The notes below the pieces were generated by a model, which was given only the letters and a program-made list of their open reading frames with translations, made no database searches and was not told the DNA's origin. Position numbers and translations under genes: made by a program. Positions 1 to 5,385 of a stretch of 5,385 bases of DNA are shown in pieces (the stretch's first letter is position 1; each line of letters opens with the position of its first letter). The stretch is from Flavobacterium psychrophilum (GTDB taxonomy: Bacteria > Bacteroidota > Bacteroidia > Flavobacteriales > Flavobacteriaceae), in contig CAMDGJ010000202.1 in assembly GCA_945897545.1 (NCBI GenBank), positions 1-5,385 of the forward strand, read 5' to 3'.

Positions 1-13
1 TGTTTTTTATAGT

Positions 14-47
14 GAAAGGCTGTCCGAAAGGGCAGCCTTTCTTCTTT
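14..47 (+). terminator. Rho-independent terminator of an upstream gene
   Basis: A 12-bp stem (14-25 pairing with 30-41, one G-T pair) is closed by a GAAA tetraloop at 26-29 and followed by a T-rich run, TTCTTT. This is a strong intrinsic terminator for a plus-strand gene that ends before or at the window edge. It should isolate rnhB from upstream transcription. No coding sequence can be assigned to bases 1-13. Confidence 0.8.
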
Positions 48-143
48 AACTTATATTAAAATTCAATAAGAAAATTGAAAAAAATTTAAAAAATTATTTC
101 TAATTGGAATAAACCACCTCGGGGCAGAACCCAATAGGTATTA

Positions 144-194
144 GCCACAGATTCACAGATTTTCAAAAATCTTTTTAATCTGTGAATCTGCGGC
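144..194. repeat. 18-bp inverted repeat, REP-like
   Basis: The left arm GCCACAGATTCACAGATT (144-161) and the right arm AATCTGTGAATCTGCGGC (177-194) are complementary at 17 of 18 positions; the one mismatch is A147 against C191. The spacer is 15 nt and AT-rich. Each arm itself holds two copies of a CAGATT unit. From memory, similar 'cacagatt / aatctgtg' palindromes are scattered between genes in Bacteroidota genomes. No terminator T-run follows the right arm (it is followed by an A-run), so I read it as a dispersed intergenic repeat and not as a gene-specific terminator. Confidence 0.6.
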
Positions 195-202
195 AAAAAA
201 AC

Positions 203-217
203 CGAAGCAGAGCTTCG
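203..217. repeat. Small perfect hairpin upstream of rnhB
   Basis: CGAAGC (203-208), loop AGA, GCTTCG (212-217): a 6-bp perfect stem. It lies between the 18-bp repeat and the rnhB promoter box. No T-tract follows, so a terminator role is not supported. The function is unknown. Confidence 0.4.
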
Positions 218-258
218 AGAAATTAAACCTAAAAGAGATTAAAATAATAAGATTTAGA

Positions 259-266
259 TATATTTG
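259..266 (+). promoter_or_regulatory. TAnnTTTG promoter -7 box for rnhB
   Basis: TATATTTG matches the Bacteroidota -7 consensus TAnnTTTG exactly. No clear TTTG -33 element lies about 20 nt upstream, so only half of the promoter is seen. Transcription would begin at about 270-274, leaving almost no leader before the ATG at 276. A transcript starting there would not contain the in-frame TTG at 264, which is one reason for preferring the ATG start. Confidence 0.5.
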
Positions 267-275
267 TTTAAAAAG

Positions 276-998
276 ATGTTACTTTCTAATTACTCAACAT
301 ACCTGCTTGAAGCAGGAACTGACGAAGCCGGTCGTGGCTGTCTTGCCGGCCCTGTTACCGCTGCTGCGGTAATTCTGACCCACACGAGCGATAGCGAACT
401 GGCAAAGCAAACCCCCAAAGGGGAAATTATCAATGATTCGAAAAAGTTGCTTTTTGAATTATTAAACGATTCGAAACAATTATCCGAGAAAACAAGAGAA
501 AAACTTAGACCCATTATCGAAAGCCAAGCTCTTACTTTTGCGGTAACCCATTTACATCCCAATGAAATTGATGAAATCAACATACTAAATGCTTCGATGA
601 AAGGAATGCAGGAATGTATTTTGAAATTAAGCCCAACTCCCGAATTTATTATTGTGGATGGCAACCGCTTATTGAACGCAAAATTGGGATTGAAAACCAG
701 TTGTGGGAAACAATTTTCTAAAGCTGAAATCGAATTATTACAATCAATACCCAATCAAAGTATTGTAAAAGGCGATTCGAAATACCTCAGCATTGCCGCA
801 GCTTCAGTATTAGCCAAAACCTATCGGGATGAGTATATGAACCTGATTCACGAAGAATTCCCAATGTACAATTGGCAACAAAACAAAGGCTATCCAACAA
901 AAGAACATCGCGAAGCCATCCGAAAATATGGTGTGACGAAATACCATAGAATGACATTTCGATTGTTGCCGGATCCAATTTTAGACTTAGGATTTTAG
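276..998 (+). CDS. rnhB: Ribonuclease HII
   Basis: RNase HII nicks the RNA strand of RNA-DNA hybrids and starts removal of single ribonucleotides from cytoplasmic DNA. The 240-aa product (from the ATG at 276) shows the family signature: DEAGRG (Asp16, Glu17), VDGN (Asp128), [17 protein letters not shown] (Asp167), which supply the four acidic metal-binding residues, then GYPTKEH (205-211) and HRMTF (224-228) near the end. All key residues are present, so the enzyme is probably active. It is longer than the usual roughly 200 aa of Bacteroidota relatives because of extra stretches at about residues 37-60 and 134-160. The first contains a second copy of the conserved NDSK motif (53-56 and 64-67). 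A TTG at 264 would add four residues; the ATG is preferred because a TAnnTTTG box overlaps the TTG. No Shine-Dalgarno sequence is seen, which is normal for the phylum. It is a single gene; the next gene starts 280 nt away. The reading frame assignment is very secure. Confidence 0.96.
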   Translation: MLLSNYSTYLLEAGTDEAGRGCLAGPVTAAAVILTHTSDSELAKQTPKGEIINDSKKLLFELLNDSKQLSEKTREKLRPIIESQALTFAVTHLHPNEIDEINILNASMKGMQECILKLSPTPEFIIVDGNRLLNAKLGLKTSCGKQFSKAEIELLQSIPNQSIVKGDSKYLSIAAASVLAKTYRDEYMNLIHEEFPMYNWQQNKGYPTKEHREAIRKYGVTKYHRMTFRLLPDPILDLGF

Positions 999-1148
999 AT
1001 TTCTCGAAAGTCCGTTTGATCATTTGTAAAGATTTATTTATATATTTGAAAAATGAGAATAAAATAAAACGCAAGATTACAAACAAAAATAAGCGCATCA
1101 CATACCTATTTAGAACAAAAGCGGGTAATTTTATGCGTATATAAAATA
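999..1148. other. Non-coding flank between rnhB and the module
   Basis: This stretch carries no convincing ORF on either strand. Apart from the promoter match it holds only weak symmetry (CGCAT at 1094-1098 against ATGCG at 1133-1137). No clear terminator follows rnhB, and no preceding attC-like hairpin is seen before the G|TTATGCC junction at 1149. I read it as the host chromosome flank into which the module was inserted. Confidence 0.5.
1015..1048 (+). promoter_or_regulatory. Bacteroidota-type promoter downstream of rnhB
   Basis: TTTG at 1015-1018 and TATATTTG at 1041-1048 fit the -33 (TTTG) and -7 (TAnnTTTG) elements, with a 22-nt gap at the long end of the usual range. Only a five-codon ORF (ATG at 1053) follows directly. 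The promoter points into the restriction-modification module about 100 bp ahead. It may have served a native gene downstream of rnhB that is now displaced beyond the window, and could now feed the methyltransferase. Confidence 0.4.
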
Positions 1149-1188
1149 GTTATGCCTCATTGTAGGACGACCGTCAAAACAAACAATC

Positions 1189-1217
1189 GAGTTGACAACG
1201 GACGATTTTTTCAACTC
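1189..1217. promoter_or_regulatory. Inverted repeat in the methyltransferase leader
   Basis: GAGTTGA (1189-1195) and TCAACTC (1211-1217) are perfectly complementary across 15 nt. The repeat lies about 20 nt before the putative promoter boxes of the methyltransferase gene. It could be an operator or an RNA hairpin. No controller (C) protein gene is present, so the regulator, if any, is unknown. Confidence 0.25.
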
Positions 1218-1236
1218 TTATCAAAAAAAGAAGGGT

Positions 1237-1253
1237 TATATTTAGTAACTTGC
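1237..1253 (+). promoter_or_regulatory. Possible -7 region of the R-M operon
   Basis: TATATTTA (1237-1244) matches TAnnTTTG at all but the last position, and TAACTTGC (1246-1253) resembles it more weakly. Either would place transcription start about 20-35 nt before the ATG at 1279. No -33 TTTG is found at the expected distance. The module may carry its own promoter, which is useful for a cassette inserted away from an integron promoter. Confidence 0.3.
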
Positions 1254-1278
1254 GGACTTAAAATTAAGACAGATAATA

Positions 1279-2388
1279 ATGCTTTTTGAAGAATATAAAT
1301 ATTTTAATTACCAATTTCCTGAACCTCAATATTTAGGTGCAAAGCATACTTTATTGCCTTGGCTTAATCAGTTTATTCCTAAAAATACAAACTCTGCGAT
1401 TGATGCTTTTGCTGGTTCGCAATCTGTTGGTTATTTATTGAAACAACAAGGATGTAAAGTAATTACTAACGATTTTTTAAATTTTAATAATCAAATTGGA
1501 ATAGCTTTAATTGAGAACAAGTCTACCAAATTAGACAAAACAGATTTAGATATTCTTTTTCAACCTGCAAAAAACAAAAACGAATTTGACTTAATTGAAA
1601 ATACATTTACAAATGTATTTTTTGAAAAAGAAGAGGCACAGTTTTTAGATAATTTTAGAGCAAATATTCCATTATTAGAAAACGAGTTTAAGCAAGCTCT
1701 TGCTTTCACGGTTATCAATAGAAGTATGACCCGAAAAATAACAATGGGGCATTTTGGTCATACGCAAGCTTTGGTCTATGCAAGCGACCCAGAAAGGATA
1801 AAACGCAACAGAAGTTTAATAAGACCAGTCAAAGAAATTTTTGAAGAGTTACTTCCAAAATACAATGACGCTGTTTTTGACAACCAGCAAAACAACCAAA
1901 GTTTCAACCAGAATATTTTAGACTTACTACCTAAAATGGAAAATGTAGATTTGGCATATTTCGACCCTCCATATTGTGATAGTCACGCAGACTATCAAGG
2001 TTTTTACCATTTGTTAGAAACTTATACGGAATATTGGAAAGACAAAGATTTTATAAATGGTATTAAACGTTATGAACCACAAAGATTTAGCGGTTTTGAC
2101 AAAAAAAGAGATGTTATATCTTCTTTTGAAAAGCTATTTGAATTATCAGAAGAAATTCCGAATTGGTTAATTAGCTATAACAATAGAAGTTATCCAGGAA
2201 TTGAAGAATTTGAAAAATTAATTTCAAAATACCGAAACGTAACAGTAGAAGCAAAAACATATCAAAACGGAAGAGGTGGAAAAGGAAGCGTCGCAGGTAG
2301 TCAAGAAATACTATTTGTTTGTAGTCCTAAAAAGAAGCATTTCGTTTCAAGTAACCATAAAGAACAAGTAGTAAATGAAGGACTTTAA
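1279..2388 (+). CDS. D12-class (Dam-like) N6-adenine DNA methyltransferase
   Basis: The protein transfers a methyl group from S-adenosylmethionine to adenine N6 in a specific DNA site, marking host DNA as self. Over 369 aa the alpha-class order is visible: motif X YLGAK with LLPWL (18-29), motif I DAFAGSQSVGYLL (42-54) for cofactor binding, an acidic ND at 64-65 after the second strand, a long middle part (about 70-215) fit for the target recognition domain, then motif IV DPPY (229-232), followed by ISYNNRSYPG (298-307) and a Gly-rich GRGGKGSVAGSQE (331-343). This fits the MethyltransfD12 family; the length is greater than Dam itself (about 280 aa), as in many type II restriction-modification enzymes. 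The recognition sequence cannot be read from the protein. The gene starts 130 nt inside the putative cassette and overlaps the endonuclease gene by 14 nt in another frame, so the two are probably translated together. No Shine-Dalgarno sequence is seen. The catalytic motif is intact. Confidence 0.9.
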   Translation: MLFEEYKYFNYQFPEPQYLGAKHTLLPWLNQFIPKNTNSAIDAFAGSQSVGYLLKQQGCKVITNDFLNFNNQIGIALIENKSTKLDKTDLDILFQPAKNKNEFDLIENTFTNVFFEKEEAQFLDNFRANIPLLENEFKQALAFTVINRSMTRKITMGHFGHTQALVYASDPERIKRNRSLIRPVKEIFEELLPKYNDAVFDNQQNNQSFNQNILDLLPKMENVDLAYFDPPYCDSHADYQGFYHLLETYTEYWKDKDFINGIKRYEPQRFSGFDKKRDVISSFEKLFELSEEIPNWLISYNNRSYPGIEEFEKLISKYRNVTVEAKTYQNGRGGKGSVAGSQEILFVCSPKKKHFVSSNHKEQVVNEGL

Positions 2389-3484
2389 TTATTGGGATAA
2401 ATTACATAAAAACGAAGAACTCGAAGAGTTCAGTAATGATAGTATTGGTCTTTTATGGCTAAAGACAAAATCAATTAGCAGAAAAGAACTTATTGCTGAA
2501 TTTTTAAAAATCAACAATATTACTCTGAAAGAAACTGCACTTGCTAAACAATTCGTTGAATTATTTGGCATATTGAGCACTGATGTAATTAATTCAAATC
2601 AAATTCTTGACAACTTCATTAAATCGGAAAATACGAAACAAGTTGGAGCTCTTAACACAGCACAACTCGTATCAGAATTGTATAAATTAAAGAATTTCGA
2701 TTGGGGCGGAGATTATCAAAATTCTTTAGACAAATATTTGGTAAGCAGATATGTAAAAGTTCAAAACCCTTCTTATGAAAACTTACTTTCCAAATTTGAA
2801 ACTGAAATCAGTGTAGCTGTACAAGGTTACGTTTTAAATAGTTGGTACAACCATTGGAGCAGTATTTTGATCGAACATATTTTTAAATCTCATACGGAAG
2901 TTTTGCCAACGGTTGGACAAATCAAAAGTGTTGACTTTTTCATTAATGACATACCATTTGATTTGAAAGTAACTTACTTACCAGCAGAATATATAAAAAC
3001 GAAACGTAAGGAAAAAGGATTACCTGTTGAATTAACATATCTAAAAAAGAAAGCAACAGAAGCAAAAATACTTTTTGACAAATCGGCAAAACCAGCCGAC
3101 ATCTTCTATGAAATAGTTGAGAAAATGAAAGACAGAAACGATGATTTTTGTTTGGAAGTTCTCAAAACCTTAAAAGATGAAAAGTTAGACATTTTACAAG
3201 AAGTACAAGACAACCCAAAAGTGTTAGCAACTTGGCTTTATGAAAATCAAGGAGAAATGCGTTTTGGTTCAGAAAATCGTTTATTCCTCATTTTGGTTGA
3301 CACAGACGACTTTATAAATTCGTGGAAATTGAAAAGAAACATCGACCTTTTAAAGCCGACAATCTTAACCTATTTGGACAACTTCAAAACGAAAAAAACT
3401 GAAGACCTAAAAATAGAATTTGAATTCAAAGGAAAAACAAAAACTTTTACAGCATTGACAGACATAATATTTGTAGTGAAATAG
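2375..3484 (+). CDS. Probable type II restriction endonuclease, PD-(D/E)xK type
   Basis: I do not recognise this 369-aa protein as a named restriction enzyme. Its role is inferred mainly from position: it starts inside the 3' end of an adenine methyltransferase gene (ATG at 2375, 14-nt overlap), on the same strand, inside the same module. The sequence supports a nuclease. The segment around residues 160-200 has helix Glu167 (IEHIF), then VDFFINDIPFDLKV, giving Asp187, and Asp196-x-Lys198 nine residues later in a strand-turn-strand setting; this is what the PD-(D/E)xK active site looks like. The N-terminal 120 residues are charged and helical and may bind DNA. Residues 210-290 are Lys/Glu-rich. 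The C-terminal part (300-369) has alternating strands such as LFLILVDTDDF and FTALTDIIFVV. There is no signal peptide or membrane segment, so it is cytoplasmic. Methyltransferase-first order would let protection come before cleavage. An alternative is a non-restriction accessory protein of unknown function. Confidence 0.7.
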   Translation: MKDFNYWDKLHKNEELEEFSNDSIGLLWLKTKSISRKELIAEFLKINNITLKETALAKQFVELFGILSTDVINSNQILDNFIKSENTKQVGALNTAQLVSELYKLKNFDWGGDYQNSLDKYLVSRYVKVQNPSYENLLSKFETEISVAVQGYVLNSWYNHWSSILIEHIFKSHTEVLPTVGQIKSVDFFINDIPFDLKVTYLPAEYIKTKRKEKGLPVELTYLKKKATEAKILFDKSAKPADIFYEIVEKMKDRNDDFCLEVLKTLKDEKLDILQEVQDNPKVLATWLYENQGEMRFGSENRLFLILVDTDDFINSWKLKRNIDLLKPTILTYLDNFKTKKTEDLKIEFEFKGKTKTFTALTDIIFVVK

Positions 3485-3511
3485 AATACTCAACGGCTGA
3501 AAAACAACGAA

Positions 3512-3639
3512 GGCATAACAGCAGTTTGGCAAAAAAGCGGATTTCGTGATTCTATGACACATTTGTGGTTAAACAAACAATTGTGCTTCTAATGAACATT
3601 AGTGCTGATAATCCGCTTCTTCGCAAAGCCGCAAAACGT
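3512..3639 (+). other. attC-like recombination site, interrupted at its distal end
   Basis: The site starts with GGCATAAC (3512-3519, R''-like box), followed by a stem arm at 3525-3543 that pairs with 3610-3627; the inner AAGCGGATT / AATCCGCTT (3535-3543 and 3610-3618) is a perfect 9-bp match. The arm ends in GCCGCAAAACGT (3628-3639). The 66-nt loop (3544-3609) contains a smaller palindrome, CTAATGAACATTAG (3589-3602). Length (about 127 nt) and architecture fit attC sites of integron cassettes, which are recombined as folded single strands. The last part of the R' box is missing here because an insertion sequence starts at 3640; the displaced T follows the second ACGT copy at 5385. Confidence 0.55.
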
Positions 3640-3655
3640 CAGGCTGTGAAATAAC
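3640..3655 (+). repeat. Left terminal inverted repeat of the IS
   Basis: CAGGCTGTGAAATAAC matches the reverse complement of the right end at 14 of 16 positions. Similarity stops immediately inside. It is flanked outside by the target copy ACGT (3636-3639). Confidence 0.8.
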
Positions 3656-3707
3656 CTCTATTTTCCTTTAAAACATTCACATTTTCCTATTGCTACTATT
3701 CAAATAA

Positions 3708-3733
3708 AGCCTTTTTAAGAAGGCTGTTTTTTT
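3708..3733. terminator. Terminator at the IS edge
   Basis: AGCCTT (3708-3713) pairs with AAGGCT (3720-3725) across a 6-nt loop, followed on the plus strand by GTTTTTTT. On the minus strand the same stem directly follows the transposase stop codon and is followed by TTATTTG, so it may work both ways: ending transposase transcription, and stopping outside transcription (for example from the R-M genes) from entering the element. Confidence 0.6.
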
Positions 3734-4901
3734 AGCCTGCTACTTTGGTTTGTCCAAAAATGAAGGCTGAAATACCCTTTAAATACTCTATTTTCAGCAA
3801 AAACAAGACTTTTGCTTTGTAGGATGAGTTCCATTTTTTGAGTTTGGAAATCAGCTCGGGAACTCCAAGTATATTGATGCTGCGTTTGATGTTATACACC
3901 AACATAATCAAGCTATGTTCTCCGTTTACTTTTTCTAAACCTATTAAAGCGGTGTAATTGTAGCCCCATTTTCGCTTGATGGTCCCAAAGATATGCTCGT
4001 TGATCTCTTGCCGCTTTCGGTAGAGTTGTGGGTTGTCTTTGTAGCGCTGAAGGTTCTCCTCAACTGCGTGGGCGTACTGGCTTCGGTCTATCTCTCTTCC
4101 TCCTTTGCGACTGGTGCATAAGTCTTTTACTGGACAAGTTTTACAGGCTGGGGTGCGGTATTTTTGAAACTGATACCCACTCTCTTCTGTTCGGCCTGTT
4201 TTTTTGTGCCAACGACCTGTGGTGGTGAGTGTTTGACCTTGTGGACAAGTGTAGGTGTTTGACTCTTTGTTGTACTTGAATTTAGAAACAAAATACTCGG
4301 GTTGTGTGCCGTTCTCGTTGCTCTTGCCTTGATCGGGATGCGCCACAATGGTGGTGATATTGGCTTGCTTGCAGCTATCTATTTCTCTTCCTTTATGGTA
4401 GCCTTTGTCCACCAAAGCCGTGTAGGTTTCTATTGCTAAATTCTCTTTGGCTTCTATGGCAATGGCTGAAAGTGCGTTTTTATCATTGCGATTGATGGTG
4501 TGCGTAGCTACTACTAAATTGTGTTTATCATCTACGGCGGCTTGGATATTATACGATATTTCAACCACTTGACCTTGAACCAACAATGCTCTGACATCAG
4601 CATCGGTGGTGCTTATTTGTGGATCGCCACTAGCTTTGAGTTGTTCTTCTAGAAGTTCGTACTTGATTTTGTTTTGTTTGAGACGGGCAATTTTTTGTTG
4701 GATATTAGTGATTGTTGTGCTGTTCTCTTGGCTGTCGTTTTGCTCTAAAGCGGTTAGATATTCTTGGGTTTTGGCTTCGATATATTCTTTGTGTTTATCG
4801 ATTTTCTTTTGGTTGAAATTGGATTTTTTGCCATTGTGTGCTCTGGATTTCGTTCCGTCAATAGCGATGGTATCGCCAGCAATTAAATCGGCATCTTTCA
4901 A
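3732..4901 (-). pseudogene. IS1182-family transposase, catalytic C-terminal part (broken gene)
   Basis: This 389-aa frame holds the DDE nuclease core of an IS1182-type transposase, which cuts and joins the element ends. Visible catalytic residues are Asp15 (AIDGTKS), Asp165 (LVDKGYHKG) and Glu302 (NEHIFGTIKRKWGY). A charged, probably coiled-coil stretch (30-90) separates the first Asp from the rest, and four Cys (219, 253, 256, 262; CKTCPVKDLC) suggest a zinc-binding insert. The frame is open upstream of this ATG as far as 4988, reading ADFRKDNPKALKQLFKIF, which belongs to the same protein; the ATG at 4901 is an internal Met and not a true start. The N-terminal part lies in another frame, joined at the palindrome at 4966-4987. 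All catalytic residues survive, so the break looks recent. Confidence 0.85.
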
Positions 4902-4963
4902 AAAGGATACAAAGATTTTGAAGAGTTGTTTCAGGGCTTTGGGATTGTCTTTTCTAAAGTCAG

Positions 4964-5296
4964 CTACCTGCCTGCCGGCAGGCAGGTGCTATGGTAATTG
5001 GGGCAAATAGCTTCTAGAAGCCATCGCATCTCCAGGTTGCGAAAACATTCTTTTTCGAGTTTGCGAGAACTGCGAATGCCATTTAAATAGCCGTATAAAT
5101 AGATTTTTAGAAAAACTTTGGTATCAAAGCTCGGACGACCTTCGGTTTTTAAAACTTGCTGTCTAAATCCTATTTTCTGTAGGTCGATACTATGTACAAA
5201 AGCATCGATAAATCGAATAGGATTGTCTGGGCTAATAATGTCTTCTAAGCTGACTACTTGTAGCTGCTGTCGGGAAATTCCGTTGATGTGTTGCAT
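4964..5296 (-). pseudogene. IS1182-family transposase, N-terminal part (broken gene)
   Basis: This is the N-terminal DNA-binding part (DUF772-like) of the same transposase. It starts at the ATG at 5296; a GTG codon lies directly before it. Typical features are NPIRFIDAFV, GRPSFDTKVFLKIYLYGYLNGIRSSRKLE and RNLEMRWLLEAICPNYH. After CPNYH relatives normally continue with a short link into ADFRK; here the frame runs into the palindrome, encodes STCLPAGR and stops at TAG (4966-4964). Joined to the downstream frame by a -1 shift it would give a roughly 520-aa protein, normal for the family. No slippery heptamer is seen in the 4966-4988 overlap, so programmed frameshifting is not supported. A TATATTTA on the minus strand at 5307-5300 resembles a -7 box but lies very close to the ATG. 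Confidence 0.85.
4966..4987. repeat. 22-bp perfect palindrome inside the transposase gene
   Basis: ACCTGCCTGCC (4966-4976) is followed directly by its exact reverse complement (4977-4987), with no spacer. It is G+C-rich compared with its surroundings and flanked by the direct repeat GCT (4963-4965 and 4988-4990). Read in frame it gives CLPAGRQ-type peptides on both strands. I recall similar CCTGCCGGCAGG palindromes in Bacteroidota and other environmental genomes, including inside genes. Here it coincides with the frame break in the transposase. Confidence 0.8.
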
Positions 5297-5364
5297 CACT
5301 AAATATACAAAATCTTTATTTTTCTTACAAGTATTTTAGTATATTTGATGCAAAGATTGTGCAT

Positions 5365-5380
5365 GTTTTTTCACAGTCTG
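5365..5380 (-). repeat. Right terminal inverted repeat of the IS
   Basis: Read on the minus strand the end is CAGACTGTGAAAAAAC, matching the left end except at positions 4 and 13. It is flanked outside by the second target copy ACGT (5381-5384), one base before the window ends. Confidence 0.8.
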
Positions 5381-5385
5381 ACGTT

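Larger units (their letters stand above)
1150..3638 (+). mobile_element. Putative integron-like gene cassette carrying an R-M system
   Basis: Integron cassettes start with TTRRRY just after a core G, and end with an attC hairpin whose first box is complementary to that start. Here G1149|TTATGCC opens the module, and GGCATAAC (3512-3519), its exact reverse complement, stands 27 nt after the last stop codon and opens a long imperfect hairpin. The similarity runs slightly further inside: GTTATGCCTCATTGT at the start against GTTATGCCTTCGTTGT read backwards at the end. The 2489-bp unit holds two co-oriented overlapping genes and is visibly more AT-rich than rnhB or the insertion sequence. No integrase is present, so mobility would need one in trans. 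The boxes match the attC consensus imperfectly (GTTATGC against GTTRRRY). An alternative is another kind of Bacteroidota mobile palindromic element with the same symmetry. Confidence 0.5.
3640..5380 (-). mobile_element. IS1182-like insertion sequence, complete ends
   Basis: The 1741-bp element is bounded by imperfect terminal inverted repeats and flanked by ACGT on both sides (3636-3639 and 5381-5384). One transposase region fills it on the minus strand. The N-terminal GRPSFDTKVFLKIYLYGYLN segment and the D...D...E set with NEHIFGTIK place it in the IS1182 branch of the IS5 superfamily; the length is usual for that group. Because the transposase frame is broken, this copy is probably not able to move by itself, though intact ends could still be used by a transposase supplied in trans. 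Confidence 0.85.

Noticed and set aside
290..754. Open frame of 154 codons on the minus strand across rnhB
   Set aside because: It lies opposite a gene with all RNase HII motifs, has no family resemblance, and its composition is that of a reversed coding strand.
787..1101. Minus-strand frame of 104 codons at the end of rnhB
   Set aside because: Mostly antisense to the conserved C-terminus of rnhB; the rest is low-complexity Phe/Leu/Ile from AT-rich intergenic DNA.
1093..1138. A preceding attC site upstream of the cassette (GCGCAT … ATGCGT)
   Set aside because: Only five or six pairs are possible and the arms are not followed by the L and R boxes seen at 3512-3639.
2389..2580. Minus-strand frame of 63 codons inside the endonuclease gene
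   Set aside because: Shadow of the plus-strand gene; Ser/Leu-rich with no recognisable feature.
3544..3609. Small gene or CRISPR-like unit in the hairpin loop
   Set aside because: No ORF and no repeated direct units; the loop holds only short self-complementary pieces.
4966..4988. Programmed -1 frameshift joining the two transposase frames
   Set aside because: The frames do overlap here, but no X-XXY-YYZ slippery heptamer is present, and the overlap consists of the palindrome, which looks inserted. A broken gene is the simpler reading.
4028..5010. Plus-strand frames opposite the transposase (4028-4228, 4606-5010) and a second minus frame at 4127-4348
   Set aside because: All overlap the recognised transposase in other frames and encode Cys/Leu/Phe-rich sequence without family resemblance.

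Overview
The window looks like an accessory stretch from a chromosome of the Bacteroidota, most likely a flavobacterium-like organism. The evidence is an RNase HII of the Bacteroidota type, TAnnTTTG-type promoter boxes instead of -35/-10 boxes, no Shine-Dalgarno sequences before the genes, low G+C, and palindromic repeats of the kind I associate with this phylum. All family calls are from reading the sequence; no search was run.

Layout. Bases 1-275 hold the terminator of an upstream gene outside the window (14-47), an 18-bp inverted repeat (144-194) and a short leader. Bases 276-998 are rnhB (RNase HII), with two extra internal stretches. Bases 999-1148 are non-coding and carry a good promoter match pointing rightwards. 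Bases 1150-3638 form a compact, AT-rich two-gene module: a D12/Dam-like N6-adenine DNA methyltransferase (1279-2388) overlapping by 14 nt a protein that I read as its restriction endonuclease partner (2375-3484, probable PD-(D/E)xK fold). Bases 3640-5380 are a complete IS1182-like insertion sequence with 16-bp imperfect terminal inverted repeats and a 4-bp ACGT target duplication. Its transposase, on the minus strand, is split into two frames at a 22-bp perfect palindrome.

The most interesting reading is that the restriction-modification pair is packaged like an integron gene cassette. The module begins at G|TTATGCC (1149-1156). It ends 27 nt after the endonuclease stop codon with a GGCATAAC box (3512-3519) that opens a large imperfect hairpin, as an attC site would. 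The insertion sequence has landed exactly in the far core of that attC-like site: removing it and one ACGT copy restores GCAAAACGTT, ending in the GTT that the integron core requires. No integron integrase is visible, so this would be a lone cassette, inserted after rnhB and then locked in place by the insertion sequence.

The methyltransferase would protect the host DNA and the endonuclease would cleave unmodified foreign DNA. rnhB is an unrelated housekeeping gene that marks the chromosomal flank.
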